A DNA stretch of 49,308 nt from an uncultured Ruthenibacterium sp. GTDB taxonomy: Bacteria; Bacillota; Clostridia; Oscillospirales; Ruminococcaceae. The position numbers and the translations under genes were made by a program. The notes beneath the pieces were generated by a model. That model ran no database searches. It was given only the letters and a program-made list of their open reading frames with translations, and was not told the DNA's origin. Where the stretch lies: assembly GCA_944388395.1 (NCBI GenBank), contig CALXIP010000006.1, positions 1-49,308 on the forward strand. The letters run 5' to 3'. This document shows, one piece after another, positions 34,761-43,494 of the stretch (the first letter of the stretch is position 1; each line of letters starts with the position of its first letter).

Positions 34761-35513
34761 ATGACAGACTTGCACACACACATCCTGCCCGGCGTGGATG
34801 ACGGCGCGAAAAACCTGGATATGAGCCTTGCGCTGCTGCGCGCCCAAAGGGCGGACGGCGTGACCCGGATCGCGCTGACGCCGCACTTCCGCTTTGAGCA
34901 GACGATTGAGGAATTTCTGCGCCGGCGTGACGAGGCGCTGGCCCTTCTGACCCAGGCCCTGAAAGCGGAAGAGCAGCCCCCACAGCTGAAGCCGGGGGCA
35001 GAGATTTTCTACTCTTCCCAGCTGGCGGAGACCGACCCGCGCCCTTTGTGTCTGGCCGGCACGCCGCTTCTGCTGATTGAATTTCCGCCCGCCTACCTCC
35101 CTCAGGGCACCGGCGATGTGCTGCATCAGTTGACGCGGCAAGGGTTCATCCCCCTGATCGCCCATGTGGAGCGGTACGCCTTTGTGCGTGAAAACCCCAA
35201 CCTGCTTTGCGACTGGATTGAGGCGGGCGTCTGCACGCAGATGAACGCTTCCGGTCTGCTGGCGCGCACGAAACAGCAGCGCCTGCTGGTGCGCATGATC
35301 CGCCACGGAATGATCCACACGCTGGCCACGGACGTGCACTCCCCCGCCAGACGGCCGCCCCGGCTGAGACAAGCGCTGGACCTCGTGCGCCGAACATGCG
35401 GCGAAGAGACGGTCGGCCGCCTTTTGAACAGTGCAGACGCGCTGTTTCAGGGCGCGATGCCGGATGTCCCGGAGCCCCGCCCCATGCGCCGCATTCTGGG
35501 AAAATGGATGTAA
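34761..35513 (+). CDS. PHP-domain protein tyrosine phosphatase (CpsB/CapC/YwqE-like)
   Basis: The 250-residue protein begins with the metal-binding DLHTHILPGVDDGAK of the CpsB/Wzb-type PHP phosphatases and has TPHF, LIAHVERY and TDVHSPARRPPRL as later metal ligands. Such enzymes remove phosphate from the tyrosine kinases that control capsule and exopolysaccharide synthesis. No kinase or capsule gene is adjacent. GAAGGGG precedes the ATG. Confidence 0.92.
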   Translation: MTDLHTHILPGVDDGAKNLDMSLALLRAQRADGVTRIALTPHFRFEQTIEEFLRRRDEALALLTQALKAEEQPPQLKPGAEIFYSSQLAETDPRPLCLAGTPLLLIEFPPAYLPQGTGDVLHQLTRQGFIPLIAHVERYAFVRENPNLLCDWIEAGVCTQMNASGLLARTKQQRLLVRMIRHGMIHTLATDVHSPARRPPRLRQALDLVRRTCGEETVGRLLNSADALFQGAMPDVPEPRPMRRILGKWM

Positions 35514-35519
35514 AACCGA

Positions 35520-35550
35520 AGCCCGGCCCCCTCAGGGACCGGGCTCTTTT
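35520..35550. terminator. Terminator between convergent genes
   Basis: AGCCCGG...CCC pairs with GGG...CCGGGCT (35520-35545, one mismatch) over a TCA loop, followed by CTTTT on the plus strand. It serves the phosphatase gene; the minus-strand gene at 35550 ends on its edge. Confidence 0.75.
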
Positions 35551-36038
35551 CATGAAACGGTAAACAAAAAGCAGCAGGACAGCCGGGCATATCTGCGGCG
35601 GAACTCGTCCAGCGTGCACACCACCGGACGGCCGTACACCGCGTTCAAAAAGCGGAACCGACCCTGACCTGCCGGTACAAACGCAGCGAAATGCATTCCC
35701 CGGCCGGTGAAATAATACACAAAGCCCGCTGGGCAGCGGCGCATGCGCAAAGCGGCGGTCAAAGGCGACAGCGCCAGCCGGGGCCGCAGTCCCTGACAGC
35801 GCAGCCACGCCAGCAGAAAGAACAGGTTGGTGCCCAGCACGCCGCCCAGCAAAAGCCCTTTTTCCAGCCCCCGGCGAACCCGGTCCGCGCTGGGATTCCA
35901 GCCGGCCGCGTGCAGAATGTTGTACGCCGCCACCCATCCGCAGCCCGACCGGGCCGAGGAAAAGCGCCCGTAAGGCACATCCCGCAGCCTGCTTTGATCG
36001 GTCAGATATCCATCCCGGGAAAAAGCCCGCGCATCCAT
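35550..36038 (-). CDS. Small protein with a Cys-His-Asn arrangement, possibly papain-like (C39-like)
   Basis: The 162-residue protein has a GCGWVAAYN helix start with Cys33, GMHFAAFVP with His116 and FLNAVYG with Asn132. That order and spacing is seen in papain-like cysteine peptidases of the C39-like group. A hydrophobic stretch (LLLGGVLGTNLFFLLAWL, about 62-79) lies between them. There is no signal peptide. The ATG at 36038 has GGAGAGG upstream and lies 1 nt after the stop of the HAD gene. I do not recognise a named family, and activity is only a suggestion. Confidence 0.65.
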   Translation of the reverse strand: MDARAFSRDGYLTDQSRLRDVPYGRFSSARSGCGWVAAYNILHAAGWNPSADRVRRGLEKGLLLGGVLGTNLFFLLAWLRCQGLRPRLALSPLTAALRMRRCPAGFVYYFTGRGMHFAAFVPAGQGRFRFLNAVYGRPVVCTLDEFRRRYARLSCCFLFTVS

Positions 36039-36039
36039 T

Positions 36040-36876
36040 TCAATCCTCTCCTTTTTGGCCCAGCACATACCGCTCAATGGCTTTGGCCACACCGTCCTCA
36101 TCGTTGCAGGCGGTGCGCACGTCGGCGGCCGCCGCAATTTCGGGGGCGGCGTTGCCCATGGCCACGCCCAGCCCCGCGGCCCGCAGCATGGCCAGATCGT
36201 TGATGGAATCGCCACAGGCCATCACCTGAGACCGGTCCAGCCCCAGCAGACCGGCCAGGGTCAGCAGCGCCTTTCCCTTGTCCACACCTTTGCCGTTCAG
36301 CTCCAGATTGTTGGGAATGCTGCTGGTCACTTCAAACCGGCCGCTGTCCTGATACACCCGGAAGGCCGTGTCGCGCAGAGCCTCGTTTGTGAACAGCATG
36401 GTCAGTTTTTCCACGGGCCGGGTCTCGGCTTCCAGCCAGCGGACCTGGTCCTCCACCACGGTGCGCGTGGTGGAAAAGTACGTTCGCATGGCCGGCGGGG
36501 CCGCTGCCACCAGCGCCTCAAAGGTAGCGGCGCCCGTGTAGGCCCGCCCCTCCACATAAACGTCGATCAGGCCGCCCAGCTCCCTGCCCCGCACCAGCGC
36601 CCACAGGGCGTCCTCTTTGGGCAGCGGGTCCACCGCCATGCAGCGGCCGCCGGCCAGATCGTAGACGGCGCCGCCGTTGGAGGTAATGGCGTAGCGCACG
36701 CCGGGAATCTGCACAAACGCGTCCGGCAGGCCCGCCCGGGGCCGCCCCGTGGCAGGCAGGACCGCCACGCCCCGGGCACACGCCGCCGCGATGGCACTGC
36801 GCGTGCGGGGCGAAATGCGCTTTTAAGAATCAAAGACCGTTCCGTCCAGATCCAGCCCGATCAACCGAATGTCCAC
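36040..36876 (-). pseudogene. Cof-type HAD hydrolase interrupted by an in-frame stop
   Basis: A GTG at 36876 with AAGGAGG 7 nt upstream opens the reading frame DIRLIGLDLDGTVFDS, which carries the HAD nucleophile motif DLDGT. Codon 18 is TAA (36825-36823). The same frame then continues with KRISPRTRSAIAAA, PATGRP (motif II), DKGKAL (motif III Lys) and GDSINDLAML (motif IV) to a normal end. Without that stop the protein would have 278 residues, the usual Cof size. The part downstream of the stop lacks the catalytic Asp pair. The simplest reading is a recent nonsense mutation or a base-call error. Neighbours are an ABC-F gene 12 nt upstream and the C39-like gene downstream. Confidence 0.82.
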
Positions 36877-36888
36877 GAAAAAGCCTCC

Positions 36889-38493
36889 TTATGCCTGGCG
36901 GGAATGCTTCCACTCCAAAAACTCCTCATACGTGCCCGGCCGGTCCAGACAGCCCGGCTGGCCCAGAGGAATCTCGATGATGCGGTTGGCGATCTCGTCG
37001 ATGAACTGATGGTCGTGCGAGGAGAACAGCAGGTTGCCCTTGAAGGAGGCCAGCCCGTTGGACAGCGCCTGAATGCTCTCCAGATCCAGATGATTGGTGG
37101 GCTGGTCCAGCACCAGCACGTTGGCATGGGTCATCATCATGCGGCTGAGCATACAGCGAACCTTTTCACCACCGCTGAGCACCTTGGCGGGTTTGTACAC
37201 CTCGTCGCCGGAGAACAGCATCCGCCCCAGAAAGCCCCGCAGGAAGGTCTCGGCGGGATCTTCGCTGTACTGGCGCAGCCAGTCGATCAGGTTGCCTTCA
37301 AAGCCTTCAAAAAAGGCGGAGTTGTCCTGCGGGAAGTAGCTCTGGCTGGTGGATACGCCCCACTTGAAGCTGCCGGCGTCCGGCTCCATTTCGCCCATCA
37401 GAATCTTCATCAGGGCGGTGTTTCCGGCCTCATTGTCTCCCACCAGGGCGATCTTGTCGTTTTTGTTGGCGATGAAGCTGACGTTGTCCAGCACTTTCAC
37501 GCCGTCCACGGTCTTGGTCAGGCCCTCCACAAACAGAATGTCCTTGCCGGCCTCCCGCTCGGGCGAAAAGCCCACAAAGGGATATTTCCGGCTGGAGGCA
37601 GGCATCTCTTCCAGCGCGATGGAATCCAGGATCTTCTTGCGGCTGGTGGCCTGCTTGGACTTGGATTTGTTGGCCGAGAACCGCTGAATAAAGGACTGCA
37701 GTTCCCGGATCTTCTCCTCTTTTTTCTTGTTCTGGTTGCGGATCAGCTGCTGCATCAGCTGGCTGGATTCATACCAGAAGTCGTAGTTGCCCGCGTACAT
37801 CTGCACCTTGTTGTAGTCGATGTCCACGGTGTGGGTGCACACGGCGTTGAGGAAGTGCCGGTCATGGCTGACCACGATGATGGTGTAGGGATAATCGATG
37901 AGAAAGTTCTCCAGCCAGTCGATGGCGTCGATGTCCAGGCCGTTGGTGGGCTCGTCCAGCAGAATGATGGTGGGCTGACCGAACAGTGCCTGGGCCAGCA
38001 GAACCTTTACCTTCTGGCGGCCGTCCAGCGAAGACATGGGGGCGTAGTGCAGCTCCATGGGGATGCCCAGGCCGTTGAGAAGCTGGTCGGCCTCGGTCTC
38101 GGCGTCCCAGCCGTTCATCTCGGCGAATTCGCCTTCCAGCTCGGCGGCGCGCTCGCCGTCGGCATCGGAGAAATCGGGTTTGGCGTACAGGGCCTCTTTC
38201 TCTTTCATGATGTCGTACAGCTTGCGGTTGCCCATGATGACCGTGTCCATCACGCTGTATTCATCGTACTTGTAGTGGTCCTGCTCCAGCACGCTCATGC
38301 GGTCGTCCGCCCCCATGGACACCGAGCCGGTGGTGGGTTCCAGCGCGCCGGACAAAATGCGCAGAAGCGTTGATTTGCCCGCGCCGTTGGCGCCGATGAT
38401 GCCATAGCAGTTGCCGGGCGCGAATTTGAGGTCCACGTGTTTATACAGGGTGCTGCCCTGAAACTGAAGACTGACGTCGGTCACTGTTAACAT
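36889..38493 (-). CDS. ABC-F protein with a degenerate second ATP site
   Basis: The 534-residue duplicated ATPase has no membrane domain and a charged linker (about 245-320), as in ribosome-acting ABC-F proteins of the YbiT type. The first ATPase has Walker A GANGAGKST and Walker B ILLDEPTN intact, but its signature reads SLDGRQ. The second has a canonical LSGGEK signature, while its Walker A reads GDNEAGNT (Lys to Asn) and its Walker B reads LVLDQPTN (Glu to Gln). One composite site is therefore canonical, and all three changes fall in the other. Roles in translation rescue or antibiotic protection are known for the family; which applies is unclear. GGAGG lies 8 nt before the ATG. Confidence 0.92.
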   Translation of the reverse strand: MLTVTDVSLQFQGSTLYKHVDLKFAPGNCYGIIGANGAGKSTLLRILSGALEPTTGSVSMGADDRMSVLEQDHYKYDEYSVMDTVIMGNRKLYDIMKEKEALYAKPDFSDADGERAAELEGEFAEMNGWDAETEADQLLNGLGIPMELHYAPMSSLDGRQKVKVLLAQALFGQPTIILLDEPTNGLDIDAIDWLENFLIDYPYTIIVVSHDRHFLNAVCTHTVDIDYNKVQMYAGNYDFWYESSQLMQQLIRNQNKKKEEKIRELQSFIQRFSANKSKSKQATSRKKILDSIALEEMPASSRKYPFVGFSPEREAGKDILFVEGLTKTVDGVKVLDNVSFIANKNDKIALVGDNEAGNTALMKILMGEMEPDAGSFKWGVSTSQSYFPQDNSAFFEGFEGNLIDWLRQYSEDPAETFLRGFLGRMLFSGDEVYKPAKVLSGGEKVRCMLSRMMMTHANVLVLDQPTNHLDLESIQALSNGLASFKGNLLFSSHDHQFIDEIANRIIEIPLGQPGCLDRPGTYEEFLEWKHSRQA

Positions 38494-38537
38494 AAAGTTC
38501 CTCCAAAAGGCGCCGTAATGGGCGCATAATCATTGTT

Positions 38538-38567
38538 ATTGTACCATGAAAAGGGGCTTTTCGTAAA
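38538..38567 (-). promoter_or_regulatory. Promoter of the ABC-F gene
   Basis: On the minus strand TTTACG (38567-38562), 18 nt, TACAAT (38543-38538), about 45 nt ahead of the start codon. The 175-nt gap to the divergent antiporter gene holds nothing else that I can name. Confidence 0.6.
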
Positions 38568-38668
38568 GCGAACAAACCTTCACAAAATTTTTACAGATGT
38601 CCCGGCGCATCCGTGCCATACTCGTTTATAGACGATTCCGTCTGTTTTTTTGAAAGGATGCGAAACGG

Positions 38669-39907
38669 ATGATTTTTTTACAGATTCTGCGGCTTTTGGC
38701 GGTCATGGTTCTGGCCTTCGGAGCCGGCAAGCTGGCTTCAAAGCTGAAAATGCCCGCCATTCTGGGCTGGCTGAGCGCAGGGATGGTGCTGGGGCCCCAT
38801 GCTCTGAACCTGCTGGACCAGCAGACGCTGGACGCGGCCTGGTTCGGCAGTGTGGAACACCTTTTGGAGTGCGTTGCGGGCCTGATGATCGGCACCGAGC
38901 TGCTGTGGAAAAAGCTGCGCAGTGCCGGGCGGCAGATCCTGGTCACCACCGTGACCGAATCGCTGGACACCTTTGCAGTGGTCAGCCTGGTGTTTGCCTG
39001 CGTGTTCCGTATCACGGGCGTGCCGGTCTATCTGGCGTTTTTGTTCGGCGGCATCGCGCTGGCCACAGCGCCCGCGCCCTCGCTTTCCATTGTGAACGAG
39101 CTGAAGACCAACGGCCCGGTGACCCGCACCCTCATGCCCATGGCCGCGCTGGATGACCTGGTGGGCGCCACGGTGTTCTTTGTAGTGGTGGCGCTGGTTT
39201 CGGCGCAGATCTCCTCGGTGGGGATTCCGGTGGCAGGCATTCTGGTGCTGGTGTTTCTTCCGGTTCCGCTGGGCGGAGCGATGGGCTTTTTGGCCGGGCG
39301 CCGGATGTGCCGCGCGCGGACCCCGCGCCAGGCCTTTGGTACCATGCTGGTCTTGCTTGCAGCCACCGCCGGGCTGGGCGCGCTGGTAAATGCGCTTCTG
39401 CCGGTTCCTGTGCTGAACTTCATGCTGCTGGGCATGTCCTTTTCCGCGGCATTTGCCAACTGCATTCCCGAAGCTCTTCTGGAAAACATCATGCGTGTGA
39501 TGAATCCCGTCATCGGGGTGGGGCTGATCGTGGTCATTTTGAACCTGGGTGCGCCGCTGGACTATCATCTGATTTTCGGCGCGGGGATCTATACTGCCGT
39601 GTACATTCTGGCGCGGGCTGTGGGCAAGTACAGCGGGGCCTATCTGGGGGCCGCCGTGACCGGTGCGCCCAAAACCGTGCGCAATTTTCTGGGCTTTACC
39701 CTGCTGCCGCACTCCGGCGTGTCGCTGGTATTCACCGGTATCGCGGTATCCGTTCTGAGCGGTCCCGCCCCCGAGTGCGCTTCCATCCTGCAGGGGACCA
39801 TTGCGGCAGCCGCGGTCATCAATGAGGTCATTGCGGTGTTCATGGCGAAAAAAGGCTTCGAGTGGGCGGGCGAACTGCCCGGCACCGGAAAGGAAGTGCC
39901 GGCATGA
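38669..39907 (+). CDS. CPA2-family cation/proton antiporter
   Basis: The 412-residue inner-membrane protein has about 12 hydrophobic segments and the start of the Na+/H+ exchanger domain (LGWLSAGMVLGPHAL). The ALDDLVGATVFF segment carries the paired Asp residues expected at the ion site of electrogenic antiporters (E. coli NhaA-like DD). There is no C-terminal KTN domain. Its stop codon overlaps the start of a TetR gene as ATGA, so the two are co-translated. Confidence 0.9.
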   Translation: MIFLQILRLLAVMVLAFGAGKLASKLKMPAILGWLSAGMVLGPHALNLLDQQTLDAAWFGSVEHLLECVAGLMIGTELLWKKLRSAGRQILVTTVTESLDTFAVVSLVFACVFRITGVPVYLAFLFGGIALATAPAPSLSIVNELKTNGPVTRTLMPMAALDDLVGATVFFVVVALVSAQISSVGIPVAGILVLVFLPVPLGGAMGFLAGRRMCRARTPRQAFGTMLVLLAATAGLGALVNALLPVPVLNFMLLGMSFSAAFANCIPEALLENIMRVMNPVIGVGLIVVILNLGAPLDYHLIFGAGIYTAVYILARAVGKYSGAYLGAAVTGAPKTVRNFLGFTLLPHSGVSLVFTGIAVSVLSGPAPECASILQGTIAAAAVINEVIAVFMAKKGFEWAGELPGTGKEVPA

Positions 39908-40509
39908 CCCAGCAGGAACGCCAGGCCCGCAGCCGGGCCAAAATTTTTGAGGCGGCCATGGACGAGTTCGGCACACAGCCTTTTGAAGACGTGACCATGG
40001 ACGCCATCTGTTCCCGCCACGCCATCTCCAAGGGAATGATGTATCATTATTACACCAGCAAGGAAGCCCTGTTTCTTCTGTGTGTGGAGCACACCTTCCG
40101 CGCGCTGGCGCAGTATCTGGAAAGCCGCCGCGCCGCCCTGGAACAGCAGGATGCGGAACAGGCGATTCAGCTTTATTTTTCAGCCCGGGAACTCTTTTTC
40201 CGGGAGCACGAGCGGGAGCGGACGGTTTTCGAGAGCGCCATGCTGCGCACGCCCGTGCCGCTGCGGGAAGACATTGCCCGCCTGCGCGCCCCGGTGGCGG
40301 CGCAGAACCGGGCGTTTCTGGCGGCGGTGGCGGCGCGGCTGCCCCTTCGCCCGGGCCTGAGCCGGGAAGACGCGGCCCGCTATCTGGAAAGTCTGGAAGC
40401 GGTTTTCCCCTCTTTGCTTCAGAACTACGAGACCACCGACGTGCACAGTATGATGGATGTCTCCCAAAAAGTTCTGAACCTGGCATTGTTTGGGCTGGCG
40501 CGGGAATAA
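39904..40509 (+). CDS. TetR-family transcriptional regulator
   Basis: The 201-residue protein has the TetR N-terminal helix-turn-helix (KIFEAAMDEFGTQPFEDVTMDAICSRHAISKGMMYHYYTSKEALF spread over residues 13-58) and a variable helical ligand domain. The ATG overlaps the antiporter stop codon, and an internal AAGGAAG lies 8 nt upstream. It probably controls its own unit, but no operator was recognised. Confidence 0.92.
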   Translation: MTQQERQARSRAKIFEAAMDEFGTQPFEDVTMDAICSRHAISKGMMYHYYTSKEALFLLCVEHTFRALAQYLESRRAALEQQDAEQAIQLYFSARELFFREHERERTVFESAMLRTPVPLREDIARLRAPVAAQNRAFLAAVAARLPLRPGLSREDAARYLESLEAVFPSLLQNYETTDVHSMMDVSQKVLNLALFGLARE

Positions 40510-40561
40510 CCGTCGATTTTAAGGGAATCCTAAAAGTATCTCACCCGAAGGAGGCCCTTTT

Positions 40562-40996
40562 ATGATCGAACAGGACACCATCCGTCTGCTGCGGGAATGC
40601 GACGCCGGCGTGCAGATGGGCACACAGTCCATTGCAGACATTCTGCCCGATGTGCAAAGCGACACGCTGCGGCAGTTTTTGACCCAGTGCAAGGAAGAAC
40701 ACCTGACATTGCAGGGAGAAATTCAGGCGCTTTTAAACCAGTACCACGACGAAGGCAAGGACCCCAACCCCATTGCCAAGGGCATGTCGTGGGTGAAAAC
40801 CAACGTGAAGCTGGCCATGGAAGACTCGGACCGCACAGTGGCCGACCTGATCACCGACGGCTGCAACATGGGCGTCAAATCTCTGAACAAATATCTGAAT
40901 CAGTATACGGCCGCCAGCGAGCAGGCCAAGGACATCGCCAAACGGCTGATTCATCTGGAACAGGCGCTGGCGGTGGACATCCGGCGTTTCCTGTGA
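40562..40996 (+). CDS. Helical-bundle protein (ferritin-like, DUF2383-like)
   Basis: The 144-residue protein reads as four amphipathic helices (starts near residues 3, 36, 75 and 112) in the layout of DUF2383/PA2169-type ferritin-like bundles. Scattered Glu and His residues are present, but no complete E...ExxH di-iron set is obvious. The function is unknown; a stress-related role is known only loosely for relatives. AAGGAGG lies 7 nt before the ATG. Confidence 0.7.
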   Translation: MIEQDTIRLLRECDAGVQMGTQSIADILPDVQSDTLRQFLTQCKEEHLTLQGEIQALLNQYHDEGKDPNPIAKGMSWVKTNVKLAMEDSDRTVADLITDGCNMGVKSLNKYLNQYTAASEQAKDIAKRLIHLEQALAVDIRRFL

Positions 40997-41007
40997 CGCA
41001 AAGAAAC

Positions 41008-41048
41008 AAAACCGGGCGGGCATCCTGATGGGATGCCCGCCCGGTTTT
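41008..41048. terminator. Strong bidirectional terminator
   Basis: AAAACCGGGCGGGCATCC pairs perfectly with GGATGCCCGCCCGGTTTT (41008-41048) over a 5-nt loop, with A and T tracts on the two sides. It separates two convergent genes. Confidence 0.93.
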
Positions 41049-41064
41049 GTTTTTCAGAGAACGT

Positions 41065-41763
41065 TTAATCCCGCCGGCGGCCGCCGAACAGGAGGATCAG
41101 CCGCAGCAGGTTGGCCAGGCTGACGATCAACGCGGCCACATAGGTGAGGGCCGCGGCGCTCAGCACGCTGCGCACCCCGTCGTGCTCCTGGGGCGTGACC
41201 ATCTGGTACGCGTCCAGCGTGGCCAGCGCGCGCCGGCTGGCATTGAACTCCACCGGAAGAGTGATGAGCTGAAACACCGTGACCAGGCTGAACAGCAGAA
41301 TGCCGAAACTGACCAGCGGCTGCCACCCCAGCACAAAGCCCAGCAACACCAGCGGAATGGAAATGGTGGACCCGATGTTGGTCAGCGGGATGATGGCGTT
41401 GCGAATGGTCAGCGGCGCGTAACCTGTGGCGTGCTGCACCGCATGGCCTGTCTCATGGGCAGCCACACCCACAGCGGCCACCGTGCTGCGATAATACACG
41501 TCCTGCGACAGGCGCACCACCCGCTGGGTGGGGTCGTAGTGGTCGGTGAGGTTGCCGGGCACCGCTTCCACCCGCACATCGGAAAGGCCGTTGGCGTCCA
41601 AAATGCGGCGGGCCGCCTGAGCGCCGGTCAGCCCGCTGCACAGGCTCACGGAGCTGTACCGGGCAAAGGTGCTTTTGACGCGCATCTGCGCCCACAAAGC
41701 CACCAGCATGGCCGGAATGACCAGCAAAATATAATACCGGTCCGGCAGAAAGAAAAAGGGCAC
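41065..41763 (-). CDS. YugP-type neutral zinc metallopeptidase
   Basis: The 232-residue membrane protein has an N-terminal anchor (YYILLVIPAMLVALWAQM), the zincin motif AAHETGHAVQ (HExxH) near residue 105, and further hydrophobic segments after it. The EFNASRRA segment fits the third zinc ligand region of the family. Substrates are not known. GTG is the start, with AAAGGAG 9 nt upstream. Confidence 0.9.
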   Translation of the reverse strand: MPFFFLPDRYYILLVIPAMLVALWAQMRVKSTFARYSSVSLCSGLTGAQAARRILDANGLSDVRVEAVPGNLTDHYDPTQRVVRLSQDVYYRSTVAAVGVAAHETGHAVQHATGYAPLTIRNAIIPLTNIGSTISIPLVLLGFVLGWQPLVSFGILLFSLVTVFQLITLPVEFNASRRALATLDAYQMVTPQEHDGVRSVLSAAALTYVAALIVSLANLLRLILLFGGRRRD

Positions 41764-41880
41764 GATTCCAAACTCCTTTGCAAAAGCGCTTTTTGCGCCT
41801 TCTTTTTTCTATAGTATGCCATGAATTTGTCAAAGAAATGTGGAGAAGAAAAAGACAATACATGAACAATCCCGTTTTTG

Positions 41881-41917
41881 TAAAAAAAAACCGGCGCCTT
41901 TTTCAGGCGCCGGTTTT
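41881..41917 (-). terminator. Terminator of the carbohydrate operon
   Basis: On the minus strand CCGGCGCC and GGCGCCGG (41913-41891) form a perfect stem with a 7-nt loop, extended by A-T pairs and followed by a run of nine T. It stands 15 nt past the stop codon of the last kinase gene. Confidence 0.93.
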
Positions 41918-41931
41918 CGGTTTTGCGAAGC

Positions 41932-43467
41932 TTACTCCGACAGCTCGTGGGCCAGATCCTTGGTGGCCTCGTACAGGCGGTCGTAGATGCTTTGGAACTT
42001 CTTATATTTTTCGTGGTTTTCCATGTTGGGCTCATAGCTCTTGCCCGGCTTGATGAACTTGGTCAGGCTGGCAAAATTCTCAAACCCGTCGTAATGCACA
42101 CCCAGCGCCGCCATCATGGCGTCGCCAAAGCTGGCGCCCACGGTCACGGCCGGCGTGCTGATGGTCTTGCCGGTGATATCCGCCACGATCTGCATCCAGG
42201 CGGGGTTCTTCACGCCGCCGCCCACTGCGAAGATCTGGTCGATGACCACGTTGTCGTGGCTCTCCATCAGCTTGATCTGCTGGTTGACCGAATAGCCCAC
42301 GGCCTCCAGCGCGCTGCGATACATATGGGCACGGGTGTGGGCCAGCGTCAGGCCAAACAGCACACCCTTGGCGTCCGGGTCATTGATGGGGGTCCGCTCG
42401 CCTGCGAAATAGGGCAGGGTCACCAGACCGTCGGAACCAACGGGCACGTCCTCCACGCCCTGCATCATGGTCTCGTAGGCGTCGGGGCCGCCGGATTTTT
42501 CCAAAGCCAGCGCATCGGGGAACACGGTGTCCCGATACCATTTGGTCAGGCTGCCCGCGGCGTTGGTGCCGGCGGAAATATCGCACAGACCGGGCACGAT
42601 GAACTGCTCGCGCCACAGCCGGTCGTCGTCCACCAGCTCTTTGGTGCCCAGGATCATGTAAATGGAAGAGCCGAACTGAACCATCATTTTGCCCGGTTCC
42701 ACCACGCCGGTGCTGATGGCCTCAGCGCCGGAGTCATCGGTGCCGGTGATGACGGGCGTTCCCTCGGCCAGGCCGGTCTCGGCGGCGGCCTGCGCGGTGA
42801 CGTAGCCCGCGATGTCGTTGGCTTCCTTCACCACGGCCAGCTGGTCCGGACGGCAGATGGGCGCACACAGTTCGGGCACGGGCTGCCAGGTCTCCTGGTC
42901 ATACAGCGGGTTGAAGCTGGCCAGACCCAGGAACCGGTCCACCACGTACTCACCCGTCAGTTTGGCGGTGATGAAGCTGGACCCGGTCAGGAATTTGTGC
43001 GCCTTGGCGTAGACCTCCGGCTCCTTGTTTTTGATCCACAGGATCTTGGGCATTACGTCGCTGGAACACAGGGGGCGGCCATACCATTTTTTGATCTGCT
43101 CTTCCCCGTACATCTCGGTCAGCTGGGCCATCTCGTCGGTGGCGCGGGCGTCGATGCCGTACAGAATGGCCTTGCGCAGCGGCCGGCACTGCTCATCCAC
43201 GGGCAGGCAGTCCGCGCCCAGGGCGCTGGCGCCCACGGCCTTCACGTCTTTGGGGTCCACGCCGGATTTCTCCAGCAGCGCCCGGCTGATGGTGCAGAAA
43301 TCGCCCCACCAGTCCTTGTCGGCGTCATGCTCGAAATGGTTGGGCTTGGGGTTGGTCATGGCGTGCTCGGTGGCATGGGTGGCGATGATGTTGCATTCGC
43401 TGTCGATCAGCACGCCCTTGCTGGAGTTGGTGCCGGTATCAATGCCCATGAAATACGCTTTGCTCAT
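41932..43467 (-). CDS. FGGY-family carbohydrate kinase
   Basis: The 511-residue kinase has the ATP-binding start YFMGIDTGTNSSKGVLID, the catalytic Asp region TGTDDSGAEA, and the adenosine motif FAVGGGVKNPAWMQIVADITG. It is closest by eye to xylulokinase-like members, but the sugar cannot be read from sequence. It is the last gene of the operon, 27 nt after the HAD gene, and is a paralogue of the kinase at 45631. Its GC content is higher than in the three genes at 44315-47151. Confidence 0.92.
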   Translation of the reverse strand: MSKAYFMGIDTGTNSSKGVLIDSECNIIATHATEHAMTNPKPNHFEHDADKDWWGDFCTISRALLEKSGVDPKDVKAVGASALGADCLPVDEQCRPLRKAILYGIDARATDEMAQLTEMYGEEQIKKWYGRPLCSSDVMPKILWIKNKEPEVYAKAHKFLTGSSFITAKLTGEYVVDRFLGLASFNPLYDQETWQPVPELCAPICRPDQLAVVKEANDIAGYVTAQAAAETGLAEGTPVITGTDDSGAEAISTGVVEPGKMMVQFGSSIYMILGTKELVDDDRLWREQFIVPGLCDISAGTNAAGSLTKWYRDTVFPDALALEKSGGPDAYETMMQGVEDVPVGSDGLVTLPYFAGERTPINDPDAKGVLFGLTLAHTRAHMYRSALEAVGYSVNQQIKLMESHDNVVIDQIFAVGGGVKNPAWMQIVADITGKTISTPAVTVGASFGDAMMAALGVHYDGFENFASLTKFIKPGKSYEPNMENHEKYKKFQSIYDRLYEATKDLAHELSE

Positions 43468-43494
43468 AAAAACCCTCTTTTCTGTTTGTTTTCG

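Noticed and set aside
36823-36825. Recoded stop (selenocysteine or pyrrolysine) in the HAD gene
   Set aside because: The codon is TAA, not TGA or TAG, and no downstream insertion element is apparent.
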